From assembly GCA_003868215.1 (NCBI GenBank), contig QWDQ01000004.1, positions 124,001 to 188,000 on the forward strand: a stretch of DNA of 64,000 nt, read 5' to 3'. The translations under genes were made by a program, and so were the position numbers. Numbering within the stretch: position 1 is the stretch's first letter; the number at the start of each line of letters is the position of its first letter. The notes beneath the pieces were generated by a model. That model searched no databases. It saw only the letters and a program-made list of their open reading frames with translations, and was not told the origin of the DNA. The stretch comes from Pseudophaeomoniella oleicola (lineage: Eukaryota; Ascomycota; Eurotiomycetes; Phaeomoniellales; Phaeomoniellaceae). Positions 20,772 to 32,160 of the stretch are shown here, piece after piece.

Positions 20772-22754
20772 GGAACTTCTTCTTGCAAGCGAAGGCTCGT
20801 CTTGGCCAAAGAGGTTTACGGCTGACTTTCATCGTAGAAGTGGATGCGGTGGCTAGACAAGGCGCCGCTGGTCATGATCCTACGGGTGGCAGAGGAGCAA
20901 ATGGTCATATCACGAATATGTTGAACGCACACAATCTTCGCATGGGCTAGATGAGTCCTACCTCCCGAGTCGACCAATGTCATCATAGCATCGGAAGACA
21001 TAGGCTCAATCAACACTGCCTTCAGGCCTCAAGCAGAGGGACCAGCAGACGTGGTTAGTGATTGAAACTCCTATCTCTTGGTCTCTTCAGCTTCCTACGG
21101 TAGTATATTTGGTTCGGGGCATCCAATATTCATAATGTGCATTCGTTGGACGAATGAAGGGATTGATACCATATGGATCTAACAACCAAGACCAGACGAA
21201 GTTTTCAGCCATGCTTCCTAAACGCATTTAAGCCTTCTAGAAAAGACAAGATGTAACGCAATAGCGAACAACGCATGGCCCTCTTGGTTCAGACGTCGAA
21301 ATGCGATATCACATACCAAATCCTGAAACCTAGGCCCTAATAATCGCATCAGTAAGACTTTGCAAAGATGTTGACTTCGTGAGGAGAAAGATCAAATGAA
21401 ACCCGAGAGAAATTCAGACTTTGCCTTTCGACCTCAGGCTTAACCAGCGTACCTGCGAACGGCAGGAGTGTAGAACGCGGTTGAGCAGATTGGATTACCA
21501 GAGCTGTAGAGTATGCATCATATAATGAAGGGAGGAAGGAGAAAGGATGTATAATACCTTCGGGAAATCTCATGCATGATGCCAGCTATTCACGAACCTC
21601 ATATCATTAATTGTTTTGTCCAATGTAACTTCTGCGCCTGGTCAACTCCAGTGAAAGAGCTGCTGAGAGCATGCTGAGCATGTTGACAGCAGCAATCCAG
21701 ACTAAGTCTTTTCAAGTGTATTAAGGGCAAGAAATATGGGTCGGATTTGAAGGACGAGCACTGTTTCGAGCCGGAGTCTAAAGTCAGCCCGGCTTAGGGA
21801 TTGGTCATTTCGTGTCAAAGCCACGCTCCTTAGACAGCAGAGGATTGCAACTCAACAGCAGCAGTAGGTCCGCCACCATGTCTTGCCACATCACAGGCAC
21901 ACTTGGAGTTTTGAGATCGATTTGAGAGCATCATGACAGTACCACGCTAGCATGCATCCCTACGCACCACCGAACAGTCCCGAACAGAAAGCGAAGAAAG
22001 ATAAGCCCCCCTGATAGAAGTACGAGCAGACTCTGTGAACAGAGGACATAGAAGACTTTCAATATAGAAACAATGTTCCGTCAATTAGGTCATCACCGCA
22101 TCATGGGAAGCTTAACGAGAGCCCTCGTGATGATGGTTTTATATGCGGATTGGTGGTAATCTTGACCTACACATCGGAGTCGCCAACCTCATTACCGGTG
22201 TACCGGAGTTATACAGTTGACGATGATTTGAGTTGGTGGTCTTGCTATTGTATGAAGAGAAGAAAAGAGAAGAGGAAGAGAAGAAAGCTTTGCCTGGTGA
22301 TTTGGATATTTGCTTAGTCCTATCGAGGCCTAGGGACCCTTGGCAGGATTCGACGGCTTTTCGGGAGGCGGTGTGGATATTCTGCCTGGATTTTGACGGA
22401 GCCGCTGGTGATGTGCAGGAACAAACGTTCTTTCGGTCAATCTTCAATGCTTCAGTAGCCCACCAATCGCATTCTTACGACCATCAACACTCGAAATACC
22501 AACAACGTCCTAGAGGTCCTCTGTAATATAACGCATTTACTCACATACACCGCATCCTGTTCGACATTTTCCTCCTCGAATTGACCTGAATCTCACCACG
22601 GACTGAGACATTATCTGCTTTGGACTGCACTATTTGCGAAGGGTTCAATTGTACTACGAAGACGCGAAGTTGTTATCTGCTGCATGAAACTATAGCTGCA
22701 GGTTCTGGCGCCGATATCCTTTTATAACTTCCCGTTGCCCTGACCGCAGTCCTC
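20772..22754. other. Long gene-free stretch
   Basis: About 2 kb without a gene I can support. Short open frames on both strands lack domains and plausible splice partners. A compact minus-strand frame (20816-21016) looks codon-like but closes immediately upstream. The last 250 bases before 22755 are likely promoter and 5' leader of the eIF4E-like gene. A non-coding RNA or a small unannotated gene cannot be excluded. Confidence 0.5.
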
Positions 22755-23875
22755 ATGGAAAACGCGAACCTATGGACTAGACGATCAAAGTGAGCCTGCT
22801 CCCTTACTTAAAAGCATGAGCTGTGTTGTCTGATGCTGACCTGGTTATAGCACCGGCAAGCTTTCCCTTTCTATGGGAGGGCAAGATTCAAAGGATGGAA
22901 ACGGCAAAGTAGATTCATCTAGACATACGCCTCGAAGATTCGACACCTCTTCTCACGGCGGCAAAAATCCGTTTAACGCAATATCTCCCCTGGCAACAAG
23001 TTCACCATCAGCAGCCGCTTCTTCGGCATTTGGTTTGGGTTCAGGCGCATTCGCCTCATTTGGTTCTTCTGGGAAGACGCCCAAGACTCCTGGGACCGGA
23101 TTCGATTTTGGTAAGCAGCTGGGCGAGAAGCGAGAGAAGGACGGTGCACAAGAAACACCTACAGAAAGCGCAAAGAACAAGACACTTCCAACAGTATCAG
23201 AGAACTCATCTTCCGACCACTCTTTGAAAGACTCATGGGTGCTATTCTACCGACCACCTACGCACAAGTATTCCGACTATGAGAAATCTACAATCAAGCT
23301 AGCGACGATTGCCACAGTTGAGAGTTTCTGGACTATATATTCGCATCTCAAACATCCTTCGCAACTGCCTACTGTCTCGGACTACCATATATTTAAGAGT
23401 GGCATCAGGCCTGTGTGGGAAGACGAGGCTAACAGGGCCGGCGGCAAGTGGATAGTACGGCTTAAGAAGGGTGTTGCCGACAGATATTGGGAAGATCTGC
23501 TTCTCGCCATCATTGGTGATCAGTTTGCAGAAGCTGGCGAGGAAGTCTGCGGCGCTGTGTTGAGTGTGCGGAGCGGCGAGGATGTGTTGAGCGTCTGGAC
23601 CAAAAACGATGGTGGTAGAAACATCAAGATCAGGTCGGTTAAGCAGTCTCCCTTGTATACGAGTACTTACATTGACAATGAACCACAGGGAAACCATCAA
23701 GCGGGTCTTAGCATTTCCACCGGACACTAATATCATTTGGAAGAGTCATGATGACAGTATTGCGCAGAGGACGGCACTTGATCAAGCTCGCCAGGAGAAA
23801 GCCTCGGCCGGAGGAGGTCACGAGAAGCGGCGTCAGACTCTGCATGACGACGCCCCGAAAGAAAAGGGACGATGA
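22755..23875 (+). CDS. Class II eIF4E family cap-binding protein (4EHP/eIF4E2-like)
   Basis: Three exons: 22755-22789, 22851-23633 and 23689-23875, giving 334 aa. It binds the mRNA cap; class II members often repress rather than drive translation. A low-complexity N-terminus typical of filamentous fungi (NLWTRRSN, then NPFNAISPL and SSAFGLGSGAFASFGS) precedes the fold. The core has SWVLFYRPP, ATVESFWTIYSHL, GIRPVWEDEANRAGGKW (second cap-stacking Trp) and DRYWEDLLLAIIGDQF. Where canonical eIF4E has its first cap Trp, the segment reads THKYSDYE, with Tyr instead of Trp, the mark of the 4EHP class. The last exon supplies the C-terminal helix and a basic tail. The ATG at 22755 fits the conserved MxNxNLWTRR start. 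Confidence 0.9.
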
Positions 23876-24388
23876 AATTTGGATGACGCGCATCTGGTTG
23901 TACACTAATTCTTGTACTTCTACCATCTTCGTTGGATTATGACTTTCGATTAGCGGTTGCATATCGATGAGTGCCAATACCATTCAGGCTTTCTGTACTG
24001 ACCACCTTGGATCTTTTATATCTTTGGCTATCTACAGTAGTTGAACCTATTCCGTGAATCCTCATCTACAAGAATACAAGAAAGGGCGTGAATGTCGTAA
24101 GTAAGGTAAGCGAAGGCCTAGCTAATTAGTCCGTAGCAAGCAAAGCCCGAGAATAGCGACTAAGTCCGGAAAACGCGGGGCGCGCATCCATTGAATTGAA
24201 CCCTGCAACTAAAGCGAAAGTGACGATGAAGCAGAACAAGCGTCCATGTCCTTGAAACCTAAAAAGATAAGTTAATCACGACAAACTCGTCCATACTTGC
24301 AGTTCCTTCGCCTTCGACTTCGACTTCGCACACTACTCTCTGACTTCGATTGACTTCTGCTTCCCATCCTCCCAACCATGTCCAGCTC
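23876..24388. other. Intergenic region
   Basis: Separates two genes on the same strand. It is purine-rich with no repeats; the part before 24389 has a TTCGACTTCGACTTCG-like run and probably forms the 5' leader of the SUMO protease gene. Confidence 0.6.
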
Positions 24389-27300
24389 ATGAGTAATTTT
24401 ATCGGTCAATTCTTCGAGCCTGTTACGCGGTTATTTGGTGTTTCCCAGGCTCCGCATTCCACAATCTCACCGTCTTCTACAAATGCATCGTCAAGGCCGA
24501 TACAGGAGGCCTCAATGCCCAAGAATTATGGCAATCGACGACCGCAAATTTCTGATTCTTTTGACGAAGTTGACGAGATAGTGGTAAGATTTACTGCTTC
24601 AATCAGCTCATTGGCTGCGCACGCAAACTACCCGATAGTACTGTATATTATTCACATGCGGCGGGCTAACTGCGTTTTCTTTAACAGGATGACGGTCCTG
24701 CGATCCAACATCATCAGACATCACTTTCAAGACCGGCCAAAAGATCTGCTGAACAGACGAGGTAGGCCCAAAAAGAAAAGAGGAGAAGAGAAGAATGATA
24801 GCAGCTGAGACAGTAGTAGCTCGGTACATGCGCAGTATCCAAAAAGAATTAAAAGGACGGACGTCGACGAAGAAGATGAGCGAAGACTTCTGGGGGATTT
24901 CAGGTATGTCAGGCAGGTTGTACGCCTATTAAGCTGACAATAGCATGCCTAGATCTGGCCCAAACGCTGTTGCTATCCCGATTCCGACGGGTAATGGTAC
25001 TCGGTACAGCAACAACAACAGAGCAATTTTGAACGTATGGAGTACCCCCTTCTTGATCTATCAACTCGCTGACCGAAAGCAAGGGAGAGTCCCTTGGGGG
25101 GCTGCATGTTTCTAGGCTCAGGGGGACGTTCCAGAATCCCAAACATACGTATGCTACTTTGGGTCCGAGAGAGAATCCACGTCGACAACCGCCAACATTC
25201 AGCTCGCGGTTGCTAGCAAGTCCCATAGATGACGCCGAGGTCGTTGAAGTAAGACCTAGAAAGAAACGTCGAAGATCGAATGAAAAGGCCATGTCGAGGG
25301 AAGAACCCGTTGTAATCGATGACGATGACGAGACGCGCAGTATCTCTCCGCCGGCACCTCCCAAGGCACTCCGTGGAAGCTTCGAGCAAGTCACGCCATC
25401 GAGATCCGCATTGAAATCTAGAAGTATACATAGCCCCACCTCGATCGACGAGTCGACCAATGCGGAAAATGTGGTAAGGCCAGGAAAGGCCAAACGCACA
25501 CTTAGTACTACGAGGCATGCATCACTTGACTTAGACGAGGAAGACGAGGACGATGAAGGTTTTACGAAGAGGGCCTCTATGCAGCGTCGCAAGGAAGCCA
25601 ACAAGCTTACTAGGGCCGAGAAACAACAGCAGGATGCAGCATCTTATGGAAACGATCACGACGAGACGCTCAGAAACAAATTCAGGAGCACAGACGGCCG
25701 CAGACGTGATTCTATGGGCAGTCCTGATGTCCTCTCAGGAACCTCGACCGTCAGACGCTTTTCGCCAACCCGCAAGCGGGAGACGTCAAGATTTGGATCA
25801 ACCGAAGAGCTTCACATAGAGAGAAAAGGCAGTGTTCAAGCTCAGCGCGCAAAGCTCGGACGTCGCGCTCAAGGCCCAGTCATTGTTGATCTGACTTTCA
25901 CGGACCTGATCTTGCCAGAAAAGCATGATTACATTTTGTCATTGGAAGACGACTGTCTGGCAATCAGATCTCCCTCTGCTAGGCTCGGCGAAGACCCGAT
26001 TTATACGTTCGCGTTCGCTTCTTTAGACAGGGTACAGCATGGGGGTGCGAAGATGATCTTTTATCTCAAGATGCCTCCAGGGGCTCTGCGTATGGCTCAC
26101 CTCACGCTCAACAGCAATAGAGAGGTTTGGAGCGTAGCGAATCATATAGCGGAGAAAGCCACTCATGTCAAATTAAAGGAAAGAGCTCCGGCGTGGATTT
26201 CTCGTGCTGAGGAAAAGACAGAGCGGCACAAAATATACGACACCGCCAAAGTGGAGCGGGCGAGTACATCGCGCCCTTCTCGAGAGGAAGTAACCTCAGA
26301 CCTTCCACAACGCAGGGTTGTCAAAGCCTGCACAACGCCGAAACTCAAAGATCAGCTAGAAGCTACTCATAATGATATTCAAGCAAGCGCCATGCCGTCT
26401 AATGGGAGCCAACCCTTAGATAGCTCTATGGACAATACCAGAGCGGTGACAGATGATACCGTCGATAATACCGTCTCTGAGGATCTCAAGATTGGCCAGC
26501 CGAAATCCATGTCCTCCGAGCTCGAACACCCGCGAAGATCTCGGAGGACCGTCGCCAAACATTCCGATGGGGAACATGCTAAGGATGATCTGTCAACGGA
26601 CTCTACGGTCCCTTTCTCGCAGACTGGGCAACTAGGACCAGCATGGACGCGGCCTCTAATATATCCGAAGACTGGAAAGAAGAGAGCCGAAGTTGAGTTT
26701 CGGGACCTCGAGAGACTGGACGAAAACGAATTCCTGAACGACAATCTGATCGGATTCTTTCTGCGGTTCCTCGAACATGACTTGCAGGAAAATCGACCGG
26801 ATTTGGCGAAGAAGATGTACTTCTTTAACTCGTACTTCTTCGCAACTTTGACCAACACTGCTCGTACGAAGAGAGGTATCAATTATGAAGGCGTCCAGAA
26901 GTGGACCAGAGGTGTCAATCTCTTCGAGCATGACTTCGTCGTTGTTCCCATCAATGAAAATGCGCACTGGTATGTTGCCGTTATTTGCAACCTGCCTCAA
27001 CTGCTCCCTGGTGTAGGAAATTGTCAGTCAGAGCAAGAAGAACCCAGTCAGGAGGACCCTAGAGCAGTGACCAATAAAGATACAAGCGCGAATGACTCGG
27101 GTAGTCCAGCTGCTACGGCTGGGCAGCAAATTCGGCAGAGTGAAGGAGCGGAAGAGCAGGAAGCCAAACTCAAATCATCGAGCCGGCAGCCACTAGCGGA
27201 ATTGGCGATTGACCAGACCGACAGGTCGTTCAAGGACCTTAACATCGACGACGGAGAGAATGTTCATACTGTTTCGGTCGGCTCCGATGTCAATGAGGTC

Positions 27301-28338
27301 GGAAGTCTTTTAAAGAGCTGGGGTGGAACAACTGCGGAAGCGATCGCGCTGAGCTCGCCAGGAAAGTCAAAGAAAGGCGCAAAGAGCAAAAAGGCCGCTA
27401 GAAGATCTGGCGTTGGCTTGCAGAAGTATGAAATTAGCACTCCGGTAATCATCACAATGGACTCTCTCGGTATGGGACGATCTCCAACTACCCGCGCGCT
27501 CCGCGAATATGTTGTCGAAGAAGCTAAGGCCAAGCTCGACCTCGATATTGATGGATCCGCTCTCAAAGGTATGACGGCCAAAGGCATCCCTGGCCAAGAT
27601 AACTATTCCGACTGTGGTCTGTACTTGCTGGCGTACATGGAGAGATTCGTTCTCGATCCTTATCTGTTCGTGGCAAGTATCTTGAGACGAGAAATGGATG
27701 AAACTTCCCACTGGCCTGTGATGGAATCGAGCAATCTACGCAACAGACTACGAGAGTTTCTTCTCGATTTCTACAAGGCGCAAGATGCTGGGGAGATTGC
27801 TCCAGCTACAGTCAACGTCGGTCGCATATTATTAGGTGAATTTAGGCGACAAGGTCCTGCGCCTGTTCTGAGCGCACACGAAGAAAACGAGACAGTCTCC
27901 AAGTATTTCAATGCTCCGGATCTGAGGAATCCTCAGGACACCGAGCGGATCGAGAGTGGTACCGGGGAAGGAGATGCCGCTATATCCCCGCCATCTGTCC
28001 GCCGACAGTCTCCATCGACTATCATGGTTGACAGCGACATAAGCGACCGTTCCGGGTCTGCACTGGTAAAAGTCGTATCGAGATCTACTAGCATTGACCC
28101 TGATATCGCTGAAGACTTCGAGGAAATGTTTGTAGACGATGGAGAGATTCACGCCAGACCGGAAGCTTTCCGGTCGATTGAACGGGAAAAGAGTCCTGAT
28201 CTACTTGCCACTGTGGAGCAATCACTAGCAGATGAGGTACCAGAGACACAGCAGGAAGATGACTTGTCGGAAGGAAGCTTTACAGAACTGGAGGCGGAAT
28301 CAGCGATTTCGAAGTCAAAGCGCACAACCACTCTATGA
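24389..28338 (+). CDS. ulp2: Ulp2/SENP6-7-type SUMO protease
   Basis: Five exons: 24389-24583, 24688-24761, 24814-24903, 24944-25003 and 25116-28338, giving 1213 aa. It removes SUMO, mainly trimming poly-SUMO chains in the nucleus. The C48 catalytic triad is clear: His about 757 (NENAHWYVAVI), Asp about 922 (ITMDSLGMGRS) and Cys about 973 (NYSDCGLYLLAYMERF), with GPAWTRPLIYP and FLNDNLIGFFLRFL ahead. About 165 residues are inserted between His and Asp, a feature of the Ulp2/SENP6/7 branch. The long N-terminal region is disordered and basic, with a nuclear-localisation-like RPRKKRRR patch and acidic SUMO-interaction-like runs (VVIDDDDE). A PH-like segment may lie near residues 390-500. The C-terminal 250 residues are acidic and disordered. 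Joins of the short 5' exons are frame-consistent, but exon 4 to 5 is least certain. Confidence 0.88.
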
Positions 28339-28954
28339 GAGTGGAGTCTGGCCCAGAGCAGGTTTCGATACATTTGCATTCATCGGCGTTTCAGGAAGAA
28401 CATCGGTGTCACGAATTGCATGATGATTTTTGATTCTTATAGCTAGATACCCGCGGCGTCAATATCATTGCGGTGCTCACACCGATGCAACACAATCTCG
28501 ATCATGTCCAGGAGAAACTGTATTCGTCGATCCTATCTCCTTTGAACGCTGTCCACTGGTTGTGTTCTATGCTCCCGTAATGTTCTAAACCATAATAAAT
28601 ACTACGTATGATTCACGCTCAGACCAGGCAGGCAGATAGTCCTTATCGGATGTTTCTTTATATCGTTGTCCAGGACATGACTGAGAAGATACCTCATCGA
28701 TCACTTCGGAGCAGGAGCTTAGTAATCCCAACCCTCGCTACTACAACATCCCGAACATATGACAAAGTCCTTTTTCTTGTTTACATTCAAGCATCTCTAT
28801 CGCAGATTATGCCACTGTAGCTGAGAAGCTGACGAGTGAGTCGAAGAGAGATTAAGGACTCCTGATACACTTGGGGTAAAAAAGATCTTCAAAGGGTGTC
28901 TCGCTCTGGGTATGAACTAGATCTTCTCGACTATTCCATCAACAAGGATCTACC
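28339..28954. other. Intergenic region
   Basis: 3' flank of the SUMO protease gene and promoter of the next gene. No repeat or coding signal stands out. Confidence 0.6.
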
Positions 28955-30293
28955 ATGGCTGCAGGTAAGATTCCTCTCAACTGCATGGCTTGGGACATCA
29001 ATAATGATACATCAATAGGTCTACACACATTCGTCAAGGGCAGTGTAATACATTCCCCTCAACCTCTCCTGTGCCAGCAGGGGAACGGACATCCTGACAG
29101 GCCTACTGCAGGTTTTTACTGCTGAACGCTTCCAAGGCGATCGTCTGGTCATTCTATCAGTCCGTGGTGATGCTCTCAGCCTCGAGCGTAAATATCAGTA
29201 TACACGTGACTTCAACTGTGCCGTTGGGTTCCTGCATGATGCACTTCCCGGCCAGCCTCGTCGCTTGGACATGTTCGATCCAGTCGGTGGTGAAATCACT
29301 TTCGGTGGTACTCATGTCTTGGGAGCCGCTCTCTGGGTTAGTATTAGCCTTCAGACACCCATAACGGTATTTGGCACTTACTCGCAACCCTCACAGATAT
29401 TTACGACTTTGGAACGGAGGCCGGAAATGTTGGCAACAGAGGATTGGACAACCTGCATCATCCGGACCAAACACCTCGGTGACCTCGAGATACATTTCAA
29501 TGAGGCACGTCTTGTGTGTGGCCTAACTGTACCTCATGCAGCTTTTCATGTCCTCCCATCTCAACACCATGTCTCAACCTCTCAAATCCTCGGTCTTCAA
29601 CCTCAATTTGCATTATCTCCCGCATTTGTCGATCTCCCCGACTTCTTCCCAGTGGCTGCTCTCTTCCCTAGCCATGAGACGCCTCTCATTGACCTGACGG
29701 CCTCGCCAGACCTTCTAGCTCTCATCTCTACTGCACATATACCTCCCCCTCCAACCTCGGCAAACCCGTCATTATCGTCTTCCACTTCAGCCACCTCAAC
29801 AACGTGTCTATTCTATGTCCACCGTGGCACCGAGACCATCCCGCCTTCAACCTCCGATCCTACGGAACCCCGTTTCCAAAACAACACCGCCAACAAAGAC
29901 AACTTCTCCGATCACGAAGCTGTACTAATCCACGACGTCCAGATTCGCACCCTCACAGTTACCACCAATCCCTCAACCTCTCTTTACTACCGAACCGAAG
30001 ACCTCGCCTCCCCGACCGCCGCCTGCACCCTATCAATCTACCTCGCCCTCAGCGCCGGCGGTGGCCCCAGCACCCATCACGTCTTCAACTTCATCCAAGA
30101 AACCCTCCATCCACCCTGCCCCTCCTCGTCTACCTCTCCCCCCACAACATCATCATCAGCCGACACCGCTAAAATCAAATCCCAAATCTGCGTCGAAGTC
30201 ATCCTATCCGCCGACGGCAAATCCGTTCACGAAGTCACATTGAGCGGACGAGGCAACTTCTGGGCTCGAGGAGAATTGATGCTCTTTTCCTGA
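28955..30293 (+). CDS. Conserved-looking protein of unknown function
   Basis: Three exons proposed: 28955-28964, 29019-29042 and 29101-30293, giving 408 aa. The frame is continuous and codon-like, and tiny first exons with good GTAAGA and GTGTAA donors bring in an ATG. I do not recognise the family. The N-terminal half looks globular, with FQGDRLVILSVRGDALSLER, FNCAVGFLHDAL and FDPVGGEITFGGTHVLGAA. The middle is Pro/Ser/Thr-rich, and the end is beta-like, closing with GRGNFWARGELMLFS. A 60-nt stop-free segment (29337-29396) begins GTTAGT and ends CACAG in phase 0, so it may be an intron; removing it would give 388 aa. No signal peptide or membrane segment is seen. Confidence 0.7.
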
Positions 30294-30989
30294 CGGGGTC
30301 TCTGGCTGCATCTTTTGCACCTGATGTTTATTGTTTTCTATCGAGATATACTTGGGGTAGCCATAGGACACACTGTAAGGAGTCAGGTTGGTTGGTTGGT
30401 AGGAAAGTACATAGAGAGATCAGATAAAAAGGAGGTGCATGCATGATGAAAGGGTATAAAGGGGGAAGAAATTGCTTGATTTGAATTCGTCTCGCTCGAT
30501 GCTTTCCAACCTCAACCACTAAAGTAGTGACTGGGGGTATGTATATGAGTGGTAATTACAATACTCAATGGAGACGTATATATACCTATGTATATATATT
30601 ATATTACCAGATTCAAGTACTGAGATCTCAGATGAACCACGTAAGGAAATGTGGAAACAGTGCAGAACGAACAAGAGTAAAAGAAAAAGTAAAAAGAAGA
30701 TTGGACGAGGACTCTCTTTTTCTCCTCGGATTTTAGGGATCGTGTATGAATGATTTGATGAGAAAAGCATTTCATCTTGAAACCCGGTTTCACTCGTCGT
30801 CTGCTTTAACTATATAGGACCCCTTCCGCCCTTAGCAAAAAAAAAACAAAAAAAAAAAAAAAAACGCCCCGATACTTCGCTGATTTGAAGCCCTTTTCCA
30901 TCTTCTCGTACTCATCTACTTTCATACATCCACAGCAACAGCCATCCATCGCAACTCATCGGATATCCATTTTCTCTTTTCGCAATTTC
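30294..30989. other. Intergenic region between converging 3' ends
   Basis: AT-rich, with a run of TATA/ATAT words (30575-30605) and a long interrupted poly-A (30837-30864). Overlapping open frames here are low-complexity Lys/Arg/Phe runs and are not convincing. Confidence 0.65.
30837..30864. repeat. Interrupted poly-A tract
   Basis: A10, one C, then A17 in the 3' flank of the PMP3 gene. It is likely a simple homopolymer rather than a retrocopy tail, since no element precedes it. Confidence 0.85.
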
Positions 30990-31484
30990 TTACAAAGTTC
31001 CATATCCCTGGGGTGCTGGTGGCGGTGGTGGCGCATACCCGCCGTGTCCACCGTACCCACCGCTCTGCACGCGCTCGCTGTACACTCCCGGTGCACGTCT
31101 GCCCGTCAACTGTCCCAAACGACCTTGTTGGCGGCGGTCGAAGTAGACATACTCGAGGTAGAAGGCGTGGATGTGGCCAGGGAGGTAACCGAGGAGGGTG
31201 AGACAGATGTTGACGAAAAGGTCGGCACCGCAGCCGGCGACCATGAAGACACCGACGGGAGGAACTGAAAGATGTTAGTCTCTTTGCTTTGGTTTCTGCT
31301 TTTTGTTGAAAGCAAGGGGGTTTGGGTATGCGGTAAGTGGATGACGAGGAAGATGGAGGAAGAGGGGGAGGGAAGTATATGGGACTCGAGCTAAGGGATA
31401 TGCGCAAAAGGCAAGAGAGGCATTGGACTTACGGAAGATGGTGATGATGATGATAAGAATCGCGGGAATCGTTTCGCCAGCCAT
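30990..31484 (-). CDS. pmp3: Plasma membrane proteolipid 3 (PMP3/UPF0057)
   Basis: Two exons: 31484-31433 and 31264-30990, giving 108 aa. PMP3 proteins are tiny two-helix plasma-membrane proteolipids that affect membrane potential and cation tolerance. The spliced product begins MAGETIPAILIIIITIFLPP and continues VGVFMVAGCGADLFVNICL, then TLLGYLPGHIHAFYLEYVYF. This matches the family core almost position for position, and the phase-1 intron sits inside the first helix as in other fungi. A Tyr/Gly/Pro-rich cytosolic tail ending APQGYGTL extends beyond the yeast protein (55 aa), as is common in filamentous fungi. The intron is 168 nt. Confidence 0.94.
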
Positions 31485-32160
31485 AGTTGCTTGTTCTAGC
31501 GTTGATTTTCTTTTTGAGATAGAGCTTGCTTGCTTGCTTGCTTGTTTGCTTGCTTATTCGAGGAAGAGAGTGAAAGATCAACGTTATACGTCGAACAAGG
31601 ATATCGAGTGAATTGATAATTTGTCAATTCGGTTGAAGCACAATGACAATGAAGCTCTTCAATTGAAAGTGAAAGTCGATGAGGATGTCAACGTAGTAAG
31701 TAGTGTTTAATTATATAGAAAGAGGGAGAATCAGGGTTTTCTCGCCAGGTGAGACGGGTTGTCGCGACAATCTATGAAGTTTCACAAGGGTAAGTTACCA
31801 ATCCAAGGCAGCGAGAAAGTTCGTATGATGTCATTAGGTTGTGGCTCAGCACATCGACTAGTCTCGTAGTATGTGAACGGTCCAGATCGAGGTACTTGTG
31901 GCGGTGCGTAATATCGAACAAATATCTCAGCCACATCTCCTATTTCACCTCCAGATCAACAGCTAATGATCGAGCCACGCTGACGACGCTGACGGTCTCT
32001 ACGTTACCTGATTTGCTACTGTCAATGAATGTAAAAATAAACATAGAGATGGTTGGCTGGTACGCCATGTTGAAACCCTCTATCTCAGGTCGAAGTTCTG
32101 TATAGCAATACCTCTTGTTCCACTCCAATCCGCAGTCTGTCCCATATGGACCTCGGCCCT
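31485..32160. other. Intergenic region upstream of PMP3
   Basis: Holds a GCTT tetranucleotide repeat (31524-31555) in the likely 5' leader of PMP3. The rest shows no gene. Confidence 0.65.
31524..31555. repeat. GCTT tetranucleotide microsatellite
   Basis: About seven GCTT units with one G-to-T variant, 40 bases upstream of the PMP3 start codon (AAGC units on the coding strand). Confidence 0.9.

Noticed and set aside
20816-21016. Minus-strand 66-codon frame with codon-like look
   Set aside because: Closed by a stop just upstream and no plausible exon partner within 1 kb; kept only as part of the gene-free stretch.
24909-25604. Minus-strand 231-codon open frame, Ser-rich
   Set aside because: Antisense to the SUMO protease N-terminus; Ser run mirrors the Asp/Glu codons of the real gene.
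30519-30793. Overlapping short frames rich in Lys, Phe and Tyr
   Set aside because: AT-rich 3' flank; repeated low-complexity residues and no domain.
30837-30864. Poly-A tract as the tail of a retrotransposed copy
   Set aside because: No element body or target-site duplication can be seen next to it.
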